The notes under the pieces were generated by a model. That model saw only the letters and a list, made by a program, of their open reading frames with translations, made no database searches and was not told the DNA's origin. The translations under genes were made by a program, and so were the position numbers. From NCBI GenBank assembly GCA_007996965.1, contig BIMP01000001.1, forward strand, positions 248,001-312,000: a DNA stretch of 64,000 bases, in the 5' to 3' direction. The stretch comes from a cyanobiont of Ornithocercus magnificus (lineage in GTDB: Bacteria; Cyanobacteriota; Cyanobacteriia; PCC-6307; Cyanobiaceae). Below are positions 16,770-26,439 of this stretch, in pieces (within the stretch, counting starts at the first letter, position 1; each line of letters begins with the position of its first letter).

Positions 16770-17990
16770 GCCAGTAGTTGTATACTGGGTATCAGTGCTA
16801 ACTGCAGTTAGTCCAAGAAATTTGGCTAGAGGCTGAGCCGTCAGACCCTGAAACCCTACTGTCAATAAAATAGTTAGGAAGACCAGTCCTTGAAGCCGAC
16901 CGGCGCCTATTATTCCAGCCTGCTCTAACCTGATCGCAAATAATGAAGCTACAGCGGCGGTAACAATACCACGAGGAGCGAGCCAGCTAAGGAATAGTCG
17001 CTGGCGCCAATCTAGCGGGAGCCCAATTGTTGCTGTGCCTACTGCTATTGGACGTGATACCAACATTAGTGCTAAAACACAGCTTACACCTCCCCAACCC
17101 AGAGGACTAAGCTCTGCCCAAGATACGTCCGCTGCAAGAAGCGGAAATAACATGGTGATAGCAAGACTTGCCAGCTCGCGGATCACCTCGTCGAGTTGAT
17201 CCGCCTGCGTGGAAGGTCGCCGACCGACTACAAAACCAGCCGCTACGGAGGCAGGCAGACCTGACTCCGGCAATAACCATTCTGCGGTCCCAAACATTAG
17301 GAATAGGAAACCAAGTGTGAGCTGAAGGCGAAGTCCCACTGACGGGTCTGACTGAAGGCGTCGTAGAACCTCAGATAGGAGCCAACCGCAGCCGACGCCA
17401 ATTGCTACACCGCCACCGAGACGGGTGAGCAGTCCAATAGCTACCTCACGCCAGCCATATAGGTCACCTAAAACGAACTCTAGCAATAGGAGAGCAAGGA
17501 CAGCGCCCACTGGCTCTAGTATCAATCCCTCAGCCTCGAGCACGTCTCCTAGTGGAGTAGCTAGTCGGATCTGTTGAACCAGCGGTGTTACTACTGTAGG
17601 GCCTGTCGCTAGCACAATAGCGCTGTAAATTGCGGCTACTGACCAACCAAGCCCCGCTAGCCAATGAGCCGCCAACAATCCTATCCCAAATGACAGTATT
17701 AGACGGGTTAAAGAGATGCGTAGTACAGTTACCTTGATTGTGTCCCCAGGCAACCTCAAGCTCAAGCCGCCGTCAAAGAGTACTAGGCTTACCAAGAGAC
17801 CCACTATTGTCTCCAGGCCTCGACCTAGATCAAGGGGTTCCACAAGCCCAAGACCTGAGCGACCGATAAGTAGACCAGAGAGAAGTAGTAAAACCACTCC
17901 CGGCAAACCCGATAGCATGGAGACTAAGCGGGCTAAAGCACCAGCAAAGATAGTGATGCCCCAAAGTAGGCCCAGCCGCTCAGGTGTCAT
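16719..17990 (-). CDS. Na+/H+ (cation:proton) antiporter, CPA family
   Basis: 423-residue polytopic membrane protein with about 12 spans, of the NhaP/KefB-like cation:proton antiporter superfamily. Conserved blocks are [43 protein letters not shown] and [16 protein letters not shown]. The usual ND or DP carboxylate motif reads TGP here, and Glu occupies the position often held by Asp in EPVGA, so ion specificity is uncertain. The polar C-terminal tail of about 28 residues runs into gltX on the other strand. Confidence 0.8.
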   Translation of the reverse strand: MTPERLGLLWGITIFAGALARLVSMLSGLPGVVLLLLSGLLIGRSGLGLVEPLDLGRGLETIVGLLVSLVLFDGGLSLRLPGDTIKVTVLRISLTRLILSFGIGLLAAHWLAGLGWSVAAIYSAIVLATGPTVVTPLVQQIRLATPLGDVLEAEGLILEPVGAVLALLLLEFVLGDLYGWREVAIGLLTRLGGGVAIGVGCGWLLSEVLRRLQSDPSVGLRLQLTLGFLFLMFGTAEWLLPESGLPASVAAGFVVGRRPSTQADQLDEVIRELASLAITMLFPLLAADVSWAELSPLGWGGVSCVLALMLVSRPIAVGTATIGLPLDWRQRLFLSWLAPRGIVTAAVASLFAIRLEQAGIIGAGRLQGLVFLTILLTVGFQGLTAQPLAKFLGLTAVSTDTQYTTTGSDTANKALAILPDPRK

Positions 17991-18591
17991 CTAGTGACAG
18001 GATCAGAATCTGAGTTTGGTCTGCACTCTGAGTGCTATCTCCGACTTGAGTCAGGGAAGAGTTTCTCCTCTTCCAGAGCTTTAGGGAGAACATTGACAAA
18101 GCTTGCGTGCCCTGTAGTAGTGCCTTGGTAGCATCGCTGGAATAGCTCAAGTGTTGCAGATGAACGACATTGGTCTTGCCTCTTAATAGGTGCAATAGGT
18201 GCAGCAAGGTAGATGGCAACGTACCATCAGCAAACCGTAGGCTGAAATGGAATTCTCTAGATGTCTAGCCTGATTTCTATAGAGGGACATTGAGGCATAG
18301 CAGAGTCCAACTTTACATGGTCGGCATTAAGGACCAGGAAACTGGGCTTCCCCAGTCTAAATCTTTGCATAGTTGATGAAGGCGACTTTAAAGCATAAGT
18401 TTGAGAAACAGTACAGTGCAACATGATAAGCTATATGCCCCTTGTTTTTGTCTATCGCCATCCTTCATCTTTCATAGATCTTTTGTCTCCTCTAAACTAC
18501 ACACATATACCTGATGCAAATGTGCGGAGTCATACTACGCTGGTCTTAGAGAGATAGATAGTTATGGGTTGCACCCTAAGGTAAACTGCTC
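17991..18591. other. 600-base spacer, no gene accepted
   Basis: Spacer between the antiporter and wecB on the minus strand. A 79-codon open frame at 17980-18219 has no recognisable features and I do not accept it. A perfect 6-bp hairpin ACTGGG-CTTC-CCCAGT lies at 18341-18356; on the minus strand it is followed by TTTCC and could end wecB read-through. Confidence 0.45.
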
Positions 18592-19713
18592 TTACCAGCA
18601 TGGTCTCAGCAAGATTGAGAGAGCTTCTTCCAAGATCCTATTGCTAGCTTGGCCATCACCGAAAGGATTGGCAGCATGTGCCATCAAGTCATAAGCATCG
18701 TTATCCTGAAGTAGTCGTCTGACCTCAGAAGCGATGACGTCTGGGTCAGTTCCTACAAGCCGAGCTGTTCCAGCATCAACAGCTTCGAGTCGCTCGGTAG
18801 TCTGTCGTAATACTAGCACTGGCTTGCCAAATGCCGGAGCTTCCTCTTGCAATCCACCAGAGTCGGTAAGCAGAAGAGTACACCTACGCATAACCGCTAC
18901 TAGACGATCATAGTTTAGAGATTCAGTAAGCACAACACGCGGATGGCTACCGAGAGCTTTTTGCAAAGGTTCTCGAACGACTGGGTTTCTGTGCAATGGC
19001 AGTAGTAGTGCAGTATCTACATGCTGCTTAAGAACTTTTAGTATGCCAGTAGCAATCTGATCCAAGCGGTTACCCCAGTTTTCACGGCGGTGCACCGTTG
19101 CCAGAATGACTCGCTGGTTGTCAAAATCTAAGGGCAAGTCTTCTAGACTTGGAGCTCTTTCAACAATATGCAATAAAGCATCGACTACTGTATTACCAGT
19201 AACAAGCACTCGACCTACAACTCCGGACTGTTGTAGGTTAATTTTTGAGCGAGATGTTGGTGCAAAGTGAAGCTGGGCGATCTGAGAAATTAGTCGGCGA
19301 TTTACCTCCTCTGGAAAGGGATCTAAGGGTTTATCAGTGCGCAGACCTGCCTCAATGTGCCCAACTGGTATCCTTTCATAGAAAGCGGCTAGAGCTGCTG
19401 TAAAAGCCGTAGTAGTATCACCTTGTACAAGTACTAACTGCGGTCGACACTCTTGAAAGTCATCACACAGTCCCTGCAGAGTGGCGCAAGTGATGTGAGT
19501 CAGTGTCTGTCGAGGTATCATCAGACCCAGATCACGGTCGGCGGTTATGTTAAATAATTCCATAACTTGGCGCACCATCTCTCTGTGCTGACCAGTTAGT
19601 ACCACGCGAGTTGTGATTACCTCGCAATTGCGGAACCTTTGTATGACCGGGGCTAGCTTTATAGCTTCGGGCCGCGTTCCCAAGACGATTGTAACGCGGG
19701 GCTGAGCAGCCAT
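18592..19713 (-). CDS. wecB: UDP-N-acetylglucosamine 2-epimerase (non-hydrolysing)
   Basis: Interconverts UDP-GlcNAc and UDP-ManNAc for surface polysaccharide synthesis. 373 residues, normal length. Family motifs are VLGTRPEAIKLAPVI at the N-terminus, VLTGQHREMV, VQGDTTTAF, GHIEAGLRT, TVHRRENWG and TDSGGLQEEAP. The start ATG (19711-19713) sits in a 19-base sequence also found at the ctaB start. The gene stands alone; nanE at 37646-38353 might act on related sugars. Confidence 0.93.
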   Translation of the reverse strand: MAAQPRVTIVLGTRPEAIKLAPVIQRFRNCEVITTRVVLTGQHREMVRQVMELFNITADRDLGLMIPRQTLTHITCATLQGLCDDFQECRPQLVLVQGDTTTAFTAALAAFYERIPVGHIEAGLRTDKPLDPFPEEVNRRLISQIAQLHFAPTSRSKINLQQSGVVGRVLVTGNTVVDALLHIVERAPSLEDLPLDFDNQRVILATVHRRENWGNRLDQIATGILKVLKQHVDTALLLPLHRNPVVREPLQKALGSHPRVVLTESLNYDRLVAVMRRCTLLLTDSGGLQEEAPAFGKPVLVLRQTTERLEAVDAGTARLVGTDPDVIASEVRRLLQDNDAYDLMAHAANPFGDGQASNRILEEALSILLRPCW

Positions 19714-20127
19714 GGCAGGGCTCTAGGATTGCTAGATCCTAAACATCCTGAGCATGGCTGTCTCGGAGCAAACTGGCTATATATCTTGTAAGTAAGCGTG
19801 GACAGATAAACAACTCAGCCTATATAAAGTACTGCTAATAACTTTCTAGTCTCCGAGGTTTATATTTGGGTACTTATGTAAATATTGGGAATAGTGTGCT
19901 TTATTCTTGGTAGGGTGATAATATAGTGCTTCAAGGACATCTGTATTACTACTCTACTAAGAGATTTTAGCCTACGGGCCCAGCAATTGCAGTTTTTTAT
20001 AACCAAGGTGGACTTGCGTTTTGTGTCGTTGTTATCTAGCTTCTTTGCTTCATTTTAAGGGCTTGAGCAGTATACTAAAAATATTAGAAACATATACATT
20101 ATAACTTATAGTGACATGTTTTTTCAC
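19714..20127. other. AT-rich spacer, no gene seen
   Basis: About 410 bases between wecB and the hli gene, AT-rich. Small palindromes such as GCAATTGC near 19984 are followed by a T-run. No recognised RNA or protein. Confidence 0.45.
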
Positions 20128-20310
20128 TTAGTGGTCTTGGATTAGCCTCATGACTACTATGAGCATGAGAGAAGCAGATAGTCCAAGCATGGCCAAGCGG
20201 CCATTCCAGATCTCCGCTTGAGGAGTAAATCCACGCCGCCAGGCATTAAGTTCTGCTTTGCTAACTGGCTCTCGCCTAGAAGCGGTATCACTGCCGGAAT
20301 TTGTAGCCAT
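20128..20310 (-). CDS. hli: High-light-inducible protein (HLIP, CAB/ELIP family)
   Basis: Single-helix chlorophyll-binding stress protein of the thylakoid membrane. The helix carries AEIWNGRLAMLGL, the ExxNGRxAMxG chlorophyll-binding motif, and ends at a short C-terminus. From the ATG at 20310 it has 60 residues; upstream in-frame starts (ATG 20328, GTG 20337) would add 6-9 residues. It lies just downstream of tsaD on the same strand and may be co-transcribed. Proteins of this type protect photosystems and bind pigments during assembly and photo-damage. Confidence 0.85.
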   Translation of the reverse strand: MATNSGSDTASRREPVSKAELNAWRRGFTPQAEIWNGRLAMLGLSASLMLIVVMRLIQDH

Positions 20311-20358
20311 GCTTACTGAAGCATACATGAAATTCACACAAGGCTAGGTGTAGTGGCC

Positions 20359-21438
20359 TCAGAATGGTGGTGTCATTTCGTACAGCGCAGATGTTCTTTC
20401 GAGAGGCCAGCGTGCCGAGACACCTAAAGTCCAGGAACTGCTGCACTGGCCTGATGCTAACCGCTCGAGAGCTGCGGAGCCAACCATAGCCGCGTTATCG
20501 GTGCAGAAATTCAGCGGAGCAACATGAGTCGTTATGAAAAACCTCCTGCCCTGATCTGCCATCTGGCGACGCAGTTCATGGTTTGCTGCTACTCCGCCAA
20601 CCATAACCAGCTCGTCAAGCTGGTTATCGCGAGCACACTTTATGCTACGTTCGACCAAGACTTCTACCACTGCTTGCTCGAAACTAGCGGCTAAATCCTC
20701 TACCGGTAACCGTTCAGTACTGATCTGGAGATTTTGAACCTGTCGTAGAACTGCTGTCTTCAGACCACTGAAAGAAAAATCATAGGGGTAGAAACCTCCA
20801 CTTGGGCGAGACACACGACCCCTGGGAAAGTGAAATCGACTAGGGTCACCTGTTCTTGCTGCTGCTTGAATGGCAGGGCCACCTGGATAACCTAAGCCTA
20901 GAAGACGCGCAGCTTTGTCAAAGGCTTCTCCGGCAGCATCATCATGGCTCTTTCCCAAACAGGTTGTGCTCCCTCCTTGACTAACTCGTATTATTTCAGT
21001 ATGACCTCCACTTACTAGCAATGCCAAATAGGGAGTTTCAGGTCTTGCTGTGCCTTCAGCTAGGTAAACTGATGATAGATGACCCTCAAGGTGGTGAACG
21101 CCGAGAAAGGGCTTGCCGTGCAACATGGCCAATGTTCTTCCAGTGACTGACGCGACCATCAGGGCTCCAGTCAGACCAGGTGTGACCGTGGCAGCAACTG
21201 CATCTATCGCAGGCCAAGGTAAAGCAGCATCTTTTAGTGCACCTGCGATGAGATCTGGTAGCAGTTCAACATGGAGGCGGGAAGCAACTTCAGGCACTAC
21301 CCCACCCCAACGCTCATGCTCCTTGACCTGGGAGGCTATACGGTGCGCCAAGACATTTATGCTGCCGTCTTTGCGGCGGCACACGACGGCGGCAGCAGAC
21401 TCGTCACAACTTGTTTCGAGGGCTAGCACGGTGTTCAT
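20359..21438 (-). CDS. tsaD: tRNA N6-adenosine threonylcarbamoyltransferase
   Basis: Transfers the threonylcarbamoyl group to A37 of ANN-decoding tRNAs (t6A), working with TsaB and TsaE. ASKHA-fold protein of 359 residues. [15 protein letters not shown] is at the N-terminus, the [13 protein letters not shown] histidines bind metal, [11 protein letters not shown] binds nucleotide, and [10 protein letters not shown] is near the C-terminus. It starts 65 bases from psaF in a divergent arrangement. Confidence 0.95.
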   Translation of the reverse strand: MNTVLALETSCDESAAAVVCRRKDGSINVLAHRIASQVKEHERWGGVVPEVASRLHVELLPDLIAGALKDAALPWPAIDAVAATVTPGLTGALMVASVTGRTLAMLHGKPFLGVHHLEGHLSSVYLAEGTARPETPYLALLVSGGHTEIIRVSQGGSTTCLGKSHDDAAGEAFDKAARLLGLGYPGGPAIQAAARTGDPSRFHFPRGRVSRPSGGFYPYDFSFSGLKTAVLRQVQNLQISTERLPVEDLAASFEQAVVEVLVERSIKCARDNQLDELVMVGGVAANHELRRQMADQGRRFFITTHVAPLNFCTDNAAMVGSAALERLASGQCSSSWTLGVSARWPLERTSALYEMTPPF

Positions 21439-21503
21439 CTGCCGGGTGGAATCTCCTTTACGGTCCTAAACACATCTTTTACCCAGTCAAACTACGACAA
21501 CCG

Positions 21504-21983
21504 ATGCGTCGCCTCTTTGCCCTCACGCTCTCGATCTTGCTCGCTCTTGGACTTGCGCCTGCTGCCAATGCCGATCTTGCCGGATTAACTCCCTGTATTG
21601 ATAGTACACGCTTCCAGCAGCGCGCTGCCGCTGCAAGTACCTCTCAAGCCAAAGCTCGCTTTGAGCGCTACAGCGAGGCCCTATGTGGAGATGATGGCCT
21701 TCCACATCTAATCGTCGATGGTCGTTGGGATCATGCTGGTGATTTCGTCTTACCCGGGATAATGTTCTTGTACGTAGCTGGCTGCATCGGCTGGTCTGGT
21801 CGGGAATACCTCAAAGCCATTCGCGGCGCTAAGGATGCTGTAACCAAAGAGATCCAGATTGATGTTTCTTTGGCCATCAAGGCATTGGGATCCTCGGCAG
21901 TGTGGCCTGTGGCAGCGCTCGGTGAACTTATCAGTGGTAAGCTTCTAGAAAGTGAGGGAAAGGTCACCGTCTCACCACGCTAA
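21504..21983 (+). CDS. psaF: Photosystem I reaction centre subunit III
   Basis: Lumenal-side PSI subunit that helps dock plastocyanin or cytochrome c6. From ATG 21504 the product has 159 residues with a Sec-type signal peptide of about 24 residues ending ANA before DLAGLTPC, the conserved mature N-terminus. Then come FQQRAAAAS, ARFERYSEALCG, LPHLIVDGRWDHAGDF and a membrane segment FVLPGIMFLYVAGCIGW. An upstream in-frame start at 21411 would add 31 residues and run into tsaD, so I reject it. It forms an operon with psaJ. Confidence 0.96.
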   Translation: MRRLFALTLSILLALGLAPAANADLAGLTPCIDSTRFQQRAAAASTSQAKARFERYSEALCGDDGLPHLIVDGRWDHAGDFVLPGIMFLYVAGCIGWSGREYLKAIRGAKDAVTKEIQIDVSLAIKALGSSAVWPVAALGELISGKLLESEGKVTVSPR

Positions 21984-22066
21984 GTGGAGCTAAATTCTTT
22001 CAAGAACTTGGAAGAAAGGCCTAGAGTCTAAAGCCTAAGAAGTTTTTAACAGCACTAACCAAATTC

Positions 22067-22186
22067 ATGAAAAAATTTCTCACTACTGCCCCTGTGCTTG
22101 CAGCAATCTGGTTCACACTCACCGCAGGAATCATGATCGAGTGGAATCGTTTTTTTCCTGATCTATTATTTCATCCAATGAGTTGA
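22067..22186 (+). CDS. psaJ: Photosystem I subunit IX
   Basis: 39-codon gene, easily missed because it is so short. The product begins [16 protein letters not shown], then a membrane helix with [14 protein letters not shown], ending HPMS. This matches PsaJ, the single-helix PSI subunit that stabilises PsaF and binds chlorophyll near it. It is 83 bases downstream of psaF, the usual psaF-psaJ order, and ends 11 bases before the convergent gmk stop. Confidence 0.95.
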   Translation: MKKFLTTAPVLAAIWFTLTAGIMIEWNRFFPDLLFHPMS

Positions 22187-22197
22187 TCGGATATCGC

Positions 22198-22788
22198 TCA
22201 TCTCGTTAAGGTCATTAGATCTTCAAGTTGTTTTAGAGCAATACTAAGGTCATCATTAACAATAACTGCATCAAACTCACCACAGGCATCCATCTCCTCT
22301 GAAGCGCGTTTGAGGCGTTGAGTAATTGATTCCTCAGTATCCACGCCGCGTCCCCGGAGGCGGCGCTCTAGTTCTTCTAGATCGGGCGGAGCGAGAAAAA
22401 CCTGTAACCCTTCTGGAAAGCTCTTGCGCACCTGACGGGCGCCCTCCAGCTCAATTTCAAGCAGAACCGGTCTGCCGGCAGCAAGTTGTGCCTGTACCGG
22501 CAGGCGTGGCGTACCGTAACAATTTCCGGCAAACTCAGCCCACTCCAGGCAACCATCACGCGCAATGAGATCTGCAAAGTCAGCATGATCACAAAAAAAG
22601 TAATGCTTGCCATCTATTTCTCCTGGCCGCGGGGAGCGAGTTGTTACTGAAATTGAGAGCCAGATCTCTGGATGCCGTCGCAAGAGACGCCTCATCAGGG
22701 TGCCTTTGCCCGCACCACTAGGACCAGTAAGCACTGTGAGTCCACCTCTTAGACGCCGCGAGCAGTCCATGGTTTGCAAGCAACCCAC
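22198..22788 (-). CDS. gmk: Guanylate kinase
   Basis: Phosphorylates GMP to GDP. 196 residues. P-loop [12 protein letters not shown], then the GMP-binding [10 protein letters not shown] block, GKHYFF and [12 protein letters not shown]. Residues before RGGLTVL are extra; ATG 22770 is an alternative start giving a more typical N-terminus. Convergent with psaJ and divergent from the NFACT gene. Confidence 0.94.
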   Translation of the reverse strand: MGCLQTMDCSRRLRGGLTVLTGPSGAGKGTLMRRLLRRHPEIWLSISVTTRSPRPGEIDGKHYFFCDHADFADLIARDGCLEWAEFAGNCYGTPRLPVQAQLAAGRPVLLEIELEGARQVRKSFPEGLQVFLAPPDLEELERRLRGRGVDTEESITQRLKRASEEMDACGEFDAVIVNDDLSIALKQLEDLMTLTR

Positions 22789-22858
22789 TCAGCAGAGTAA
22801 GAAAACAACCATTTAGGATTATCCATAGGCCACTATGAGGTGCTTCTCGCTCCAGGTC

Positions 22859-24571
22859 ATGGATGTGACCAGCCTACGTGCGGTTGTCCAGGAGCTGAAG
22901 CTGGTATTAGTCCCAAGCCGTTTTGAAAGAGCGCAGCAGCCTGGTCCCCAAACACTGCAGCTAGGGTGGCGTACTCTTGAGGGTCTTCTCTGGCTAGAGC
23001 TCAGCTGGCAAGCTGACTGCCCACGGCTGGTACGTGTTGCCTCGCCTCAACGCTTGGGTGAAAACAGTACATTAGCGCAACAGCTACAGCACGGTCTGCG
23101 ACAGATGGCTTTAGTTGACCTGGAACAACCAGGCTTTGAGCGTGTCGTGCAGTTTGGCCTAGCTCCACGACTGGGGCAACCGATAGAACGCTGTCTAGTG
23201 CTGGAACTTATGGGGCGTCACAGTAACTTGTTGCTGCTTGATAGACGAAAACATATAATAGCTATCGGTCGTCGTGTTCGTGAGCACCAATCTCGTATCC
23301 GGCCCATGGGAACTGGTGACATTTACGTGCCACCACCTCCACTAAAGGGCTTAGTTCCTAACATAGAGGAGACGGTTACCCGCTGGCGAGCACGCCTAGA
23401 ACTCTTGCCGGTAAATTTATGCCAATCGCTGCAACAAACTTATCAAGGAATTAGTCCCTCTTTAGCTCTGCAGCTAGCCGGTGAAGATAAAGCAGCAGCG
23501 CTAGATCTGTTGGAAACACCTGTCACTGATCTTAGACACGATCAGTGGCAATATCTTTACCTTCGCTGGCTTGGCTGGCTGCACTATTGGCAACATGGTA
23601 GATTTCGAATTGATTGTGGAGGTCCAACACCTTACAGAGTATGGCTAGCGACTGAGGATGAGGCTAATGTTGCTACATCAGGGGTGCATGGAATAGCTCT
23701 TGCTCTAGGCGACTACTACCGGCGCGAGCTTAACGACAGAGCACTACTGCAACAAGCCAAGAATATGAAGCAGAAGCTATGCCGCCTACAAGAAAAGGAG
23801 GAGAAAGCTTGCTATGAACAAAAACAGCGTCTGGAAGCTACTGAGAAAGCTAACAGCCTCCAGCAGCGGGCCGATGCTCTGCTATGTATCATGAGGCCTT
23901 CAAGAGAAGAAATCGATACAGCACAAGCACTCTACCGCCAAGCTCGCCGATTAAGACGTGCTGTTGCTGCGCTAGAAGGAAGACTACAGTATCACCATGG
24001 CAGATTGAGGTTAATTCAGGATAGTTACTCATTTCTCGAAGGATTAATGAGCGCCGAATGGGAAGACTCTGGTCAGCGACTCAAGCAACTACAGGATCTG
24101 CACGAGGAACTAGGAAGATTGGTTGGCCAAGTAGTGAGGTCAAAGCATCACTGCAAGTCAGGACAGAAAACTATTGGGACCCCCAGTCCACTCGAGCTGA
24201 GGACGAAGAGCGGTCTACGATTACAAGTAGGGCGTAACCATCGCCAGAATGACTGGATCAGTTTGCGCCAGGCACGATCGGGTGACCTATGGTTCCATGC
24301 CCAGGAATGCTCTGGCAGTCATGTAGTACTTAAAACATCAGAGGGACTTGCTCAAGATGATGACCTGCAACTAGCTGCCGATCTAGCAGCTTATTTCAGC
24401 CGGGCACGCGGAAATGTACAGGTACCCGTGGTTGTAGTACCAACTGAACATCTTCAGCGGATTACAGGTGGTGCGCCTGGAACAGTACGCCACCATGGCG
24501 GGTCAGTGTGCTGGGGCGAGCCCGATCGTGGTCAAAAGCACCTATGCCGAGTAGTATCTTTAGCCTCTTAA
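22859..24571 (+). CDS. rqcH: NFACT-family ribosome quality-control protein RqcH
   Basis: Homologue of bacterial RqcH/FbpA and eukaryotic Rqc2/NEMF, which bind obstructed 50S subunits and add C-terminal Ala tails to stalled nascent chains. MDVTSLRAVVQEL begins the NFACT-N domain, HSNLLLLDRR lies in the N domain, a long coiled coil rich in Gln, Lys and Glu spans roughly residues 295-445, and the C-terminal NFACT-R domain has LRLQVGRNHRQNDWISL and GDLWFHAQECSGSHVVLK. The ATG at 22859 is preferred; an in-frame ATG at 22835 adds 8 residues. The N-terminal region is somewhat divergent from Firmicute proteins. Confidence 0.85.
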   Translation: MDVTSLRAVVQELKLVLVPSRFERAQQPGPQTLQLGWRTLEGLLWLELSWQADCPRLVRVASPQRLGENSTLAQQLQHGLRQMALVDLEQPGFERVVQFGLAPRLGQPIERCLVLELMGRHSNLLLLDRRKHIIAIGRRVREHQSRIRPMGTGDIYVPPPPLKGLVPNIEETVTRWRARLELLPVNLCQSLQQTYQGISPSLALQLAGEDKAAALDLLETPVTDLRHDQWQYLYLRWLGWLHYWQHGRFRIDCGGPTPYRVWLATEDEANVATSGVHGIALALGDYYRRELNDRALLQQAKNMKQKLCRLQEKEEKACYEQKQRLEATEKANSLQQRADALLCIMRPSREEIDTAQALYRQARRLRRAVAALEGRLQYHHGRLRLIQDSYSFLEGLMSAEWEDSGQRLKQLQDLHEELGRLVGQVVRSKHHCKSGQKTIGTPSPLELRTKSGLRLQVGRNHRQNDWISLRQARSGDLWFHAQECSGSHVVLKTSEGLAQDDDLQLAADLAAYFSRARGNVQVPVVVVPTEHLQRITGGAPGTVRHHGGSVCWGEPDRGQKHLCRVVSLAS

Positions 24572-24685
24572 GTAACACAGCTAACACTCACCCTGACTGT
24601 TCAAAAGCCGCTAACTGGGACCGAACCCCAACAACCAACACCATCCATACAGACTCCAATCCATGTTGGCAACAATGGGCAAGAG

Positions 24686-25456
24686 ATGACAGATGACCTA
24701 GACCTACCTAACGATATTGAGATGTCATTAATAGAGCATCTCGAGGAATTACGCCAGCGCGTATTCCAGAGCCTGGTAGCCGTTGTTATCACTGCTGCGG
24801 GATGTCTGATAGCAATAAGGCCACTAGTGCGTCTCTTGAAAGTACCAGCGGGCTCAATCCGTCTTCTACAACTGGCTCCAGGAGAGTTTCTTCTCATTTC
24901 CTTGAAGGTTGCAGGATACGCCGGGCTTGTCTTGGCACTGCCGTATATATTATATCAAGTGCTGGCTTTTGTACTTCCTGGGCTAACACAACGGGAGCGA
25001 AGACTAATTGCTCCTGCTGTTGCCGGATCAGCTGTGCTGTTTTTATCCGGCATTGCTTTTGCCTGGTGGACTCTTATACCTGCAGCACTGCGATTCCTAG
25101 TAAGTTATGGATCAGACCTGGTAGAGCCACTCTGGTCAATCGAGCGCTACCTTGACTTTGTATTACTGCTGATGCTTGCTACTGGCTTAGCCTTTCAGCT
25201 TCCAGTCCTCCAATTAATATTGGGTGCTGTCGGACTTGTGCAGTGGAGAGATATGTTATCTGCCTGGCGCTGGGTTATCATGATAGCTGCCATAGCTGGT
25301 GCAGTACTAACTCCCTCAACTGACCCTATTACAATGTCACTGCTGGCAGGCGCGATAACAGTCTTATTTCTAATAGGTGTAGCACTCGTAGCCCTAACAG
25401 AAAGACTTAGACCAGAAACTCCTCCAGTCCCTCGTCCGCCTGCAACTGCAAGCTGA
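24686..25456 (+). CDS. tatC: Sec-independent translocase subunit TatC
   Basis: Twin-arginine receptor of the Tat translocon in thylakoid and plasma membrane. 256 residues with six spans; MSLIEHLEELRQR near the N-terminus is the substrate-contacting signature, followed by APGEFLLISLK, LPYILYQVLAFVLPGL and LTPSTDPITMSLLA. The neighbouring petC encodes a Tat substrate. The last 50 bases overlap the convergent DUF3067 gene; the Pro-rich tail PETPPVPRPP lies there. Confidence 0.95.
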   Translation: MTDDLDLPNDIEMSLIEHLEELRQRVFQSLVAVVITAAGCLIAIRPLVRLLKVPAGSIRLLQLAPGEFLLISLKVAGYAGLVLALPYILYQVLAFVLPGLTQRERRLIAPAVAGSAVLFLSGIAFAWWTLIPAALRFLVSYGSDLVEPLWSIERYLDFVLLLMLATGLAFQLPVLQLILGAVGLVQWRDMLSAWRWVIMIAAIAGAVLTPSTDPITMSLLAGAITVLFLIGVALVALTERLRPETPPVPRPPATAS

Positions 25457-25817
25457 GAGCTTTGCCTAGCCGTGGTCGGCTATTTGTTGTCTCTAGCCAG
25501 CTACGCACCTCACTGCCAAGACCAAGACGGTTTACGACAGCAAGCACTTCAGAAAGGTGTTTGTAGTATGTGGGCTCATTCATAGGGAAAGATTGTTGCT
25601 CAAGGTAAGCCCACATCACTTGCAGGTATAGGCGTCGTCGTCGAACCACCAGTTGTATATCATAAGTAGCTTTCCAGCGCCGCCGTAGGCAAGCGATGAC
25701 CTCATCAGCAGATAAGGGGGGATCAGGTCTTTGCAATGCTGTTCTTAAGTAAAGGTCCCTCCCAAGAAGACAGGGGTTAGAGCTCAGTTGTTGCAAAGCC
25801 CTACAGACTTTTAGCAT
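25407..25817 (-). CDS. DUF3067 family conserved protein
   Basis: 136-residue soluble protein with LSADEVIACLRRRWKATYDIQLVVRRRRLYLQVMW, typical of DUF3067, a family conserved in cyanobacteria and plastid-bearing eukaryotes. Function was not established to my knowledge. It is placed between tatC and petC, as in other picocyanobacteria as far as I recall, on the opposite strand to both. The start is 39 bases from petC. Confidence 0.75.
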   Translation of the reverse strand: MLKVCRALQQLSSNPCLLGRDLYLRTALQRPDPPLSADEVIACLRRRWKATYDIQLVVRRRRLYLQVMWAYLEQQSFPMNEPTYYKHLSEVLAVVNRLGLGSEVRSWLETTNSRPRLGKALSLQLQADEGLEEFLV

Positions 25818-25856
25818 CCATAATGGATCTCAGTTTATACAGGCCACATCTCTATC

Positions 25857-26393
25857 ATGACCCAACTCTCCTCAAGCGATGTGCCCGGAATGGGCCGCAG
25901 GCAGTTCATGAATCTGCTCACCTTCGGTTCGGTCTCGGGAGTGGCGCTTGGGGCCCTGTATCCTGTTGTTAACTACTTCATTCCACCACGTGCCTCTGGT
26001 AGTGGTGGTGGTACCAGCGCTAAGGACGAACTTGGCAATTCTGTCACTGCTAGTGCCTGGTTGAGCAGCCACTCCGCAGGAGATCGCAGTCTTGTGCAGG
26101 GTCTTAAAGGTGATCCTACTTACTTGATCGTTGAGGATGCTGGCGCAATCGGCAGCTATGGCATCAACGCAATCTGTACCCACTTGGGCTGCGTAGTGCC
26201 CTGGAATAGTGGATCCAACAAGTTCATGTGTCCGTGTCATGGCAGTCAGTATGATGCTGCTGGTAAAGTAGTTCGCGGTCCTGCACCACTTTCTCTGGCT
26301 CTAACTAATGTTGCTATACAAGATGACAATGTTTTTGTTAGCCAGTGGACTAAAACTGACTTCCGCACAGGTGAGAAACCTTGGTGGGCTTGA
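25857..26393 (+). CDS. petC: Cytochrome b6f Rieske iron-sulfur protein
   Basis: 178 residues. The N-terminal [13 protein letters not shown] (RR at 14-15) is a twin-arginine signal-anchor leading into one membrane span. The two cluster-binding boxes are CTHLGC (107-112) and CPCHGS (125-130), with Cys and His ligands for the 2Fe-2S cluster. It transfers electrons from plastoquinol to cytochrome f. A Gly/Ser hinge at about 46-53 allows head movement. Operon with petA, 46 bases downstream. Confidence 0.97.
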   Translation: MTQLSSSDVPGMGRRQFMNLLTFGSVSGVALGALYPVVNYFIPPRASGSGGGTSAKDELGNSVTASAWLSSHSAGDRSLVQGLKGDPTYLIVEDAGAIGSYGINAICTHLGCVVPWNSGSNKFMCPCHGSQYDAAGKVVRGPAPLSLALTNVAIQDDNVFVSQWTKTDFRTGEKPWWA

Positions 26394-26439
26394 TTAGTCC
26401 TACTCAATATTCCCTCATCTTAAATTTTGCCCTCTTCCG

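Noticed and set aside
17980-18219. 79-codon minus-strand open frame upstream of the antiporter
   Set aside because: No recognisable domain, composition is unlike the neighbours, and it overlaps the antiporter start; most likely chance.
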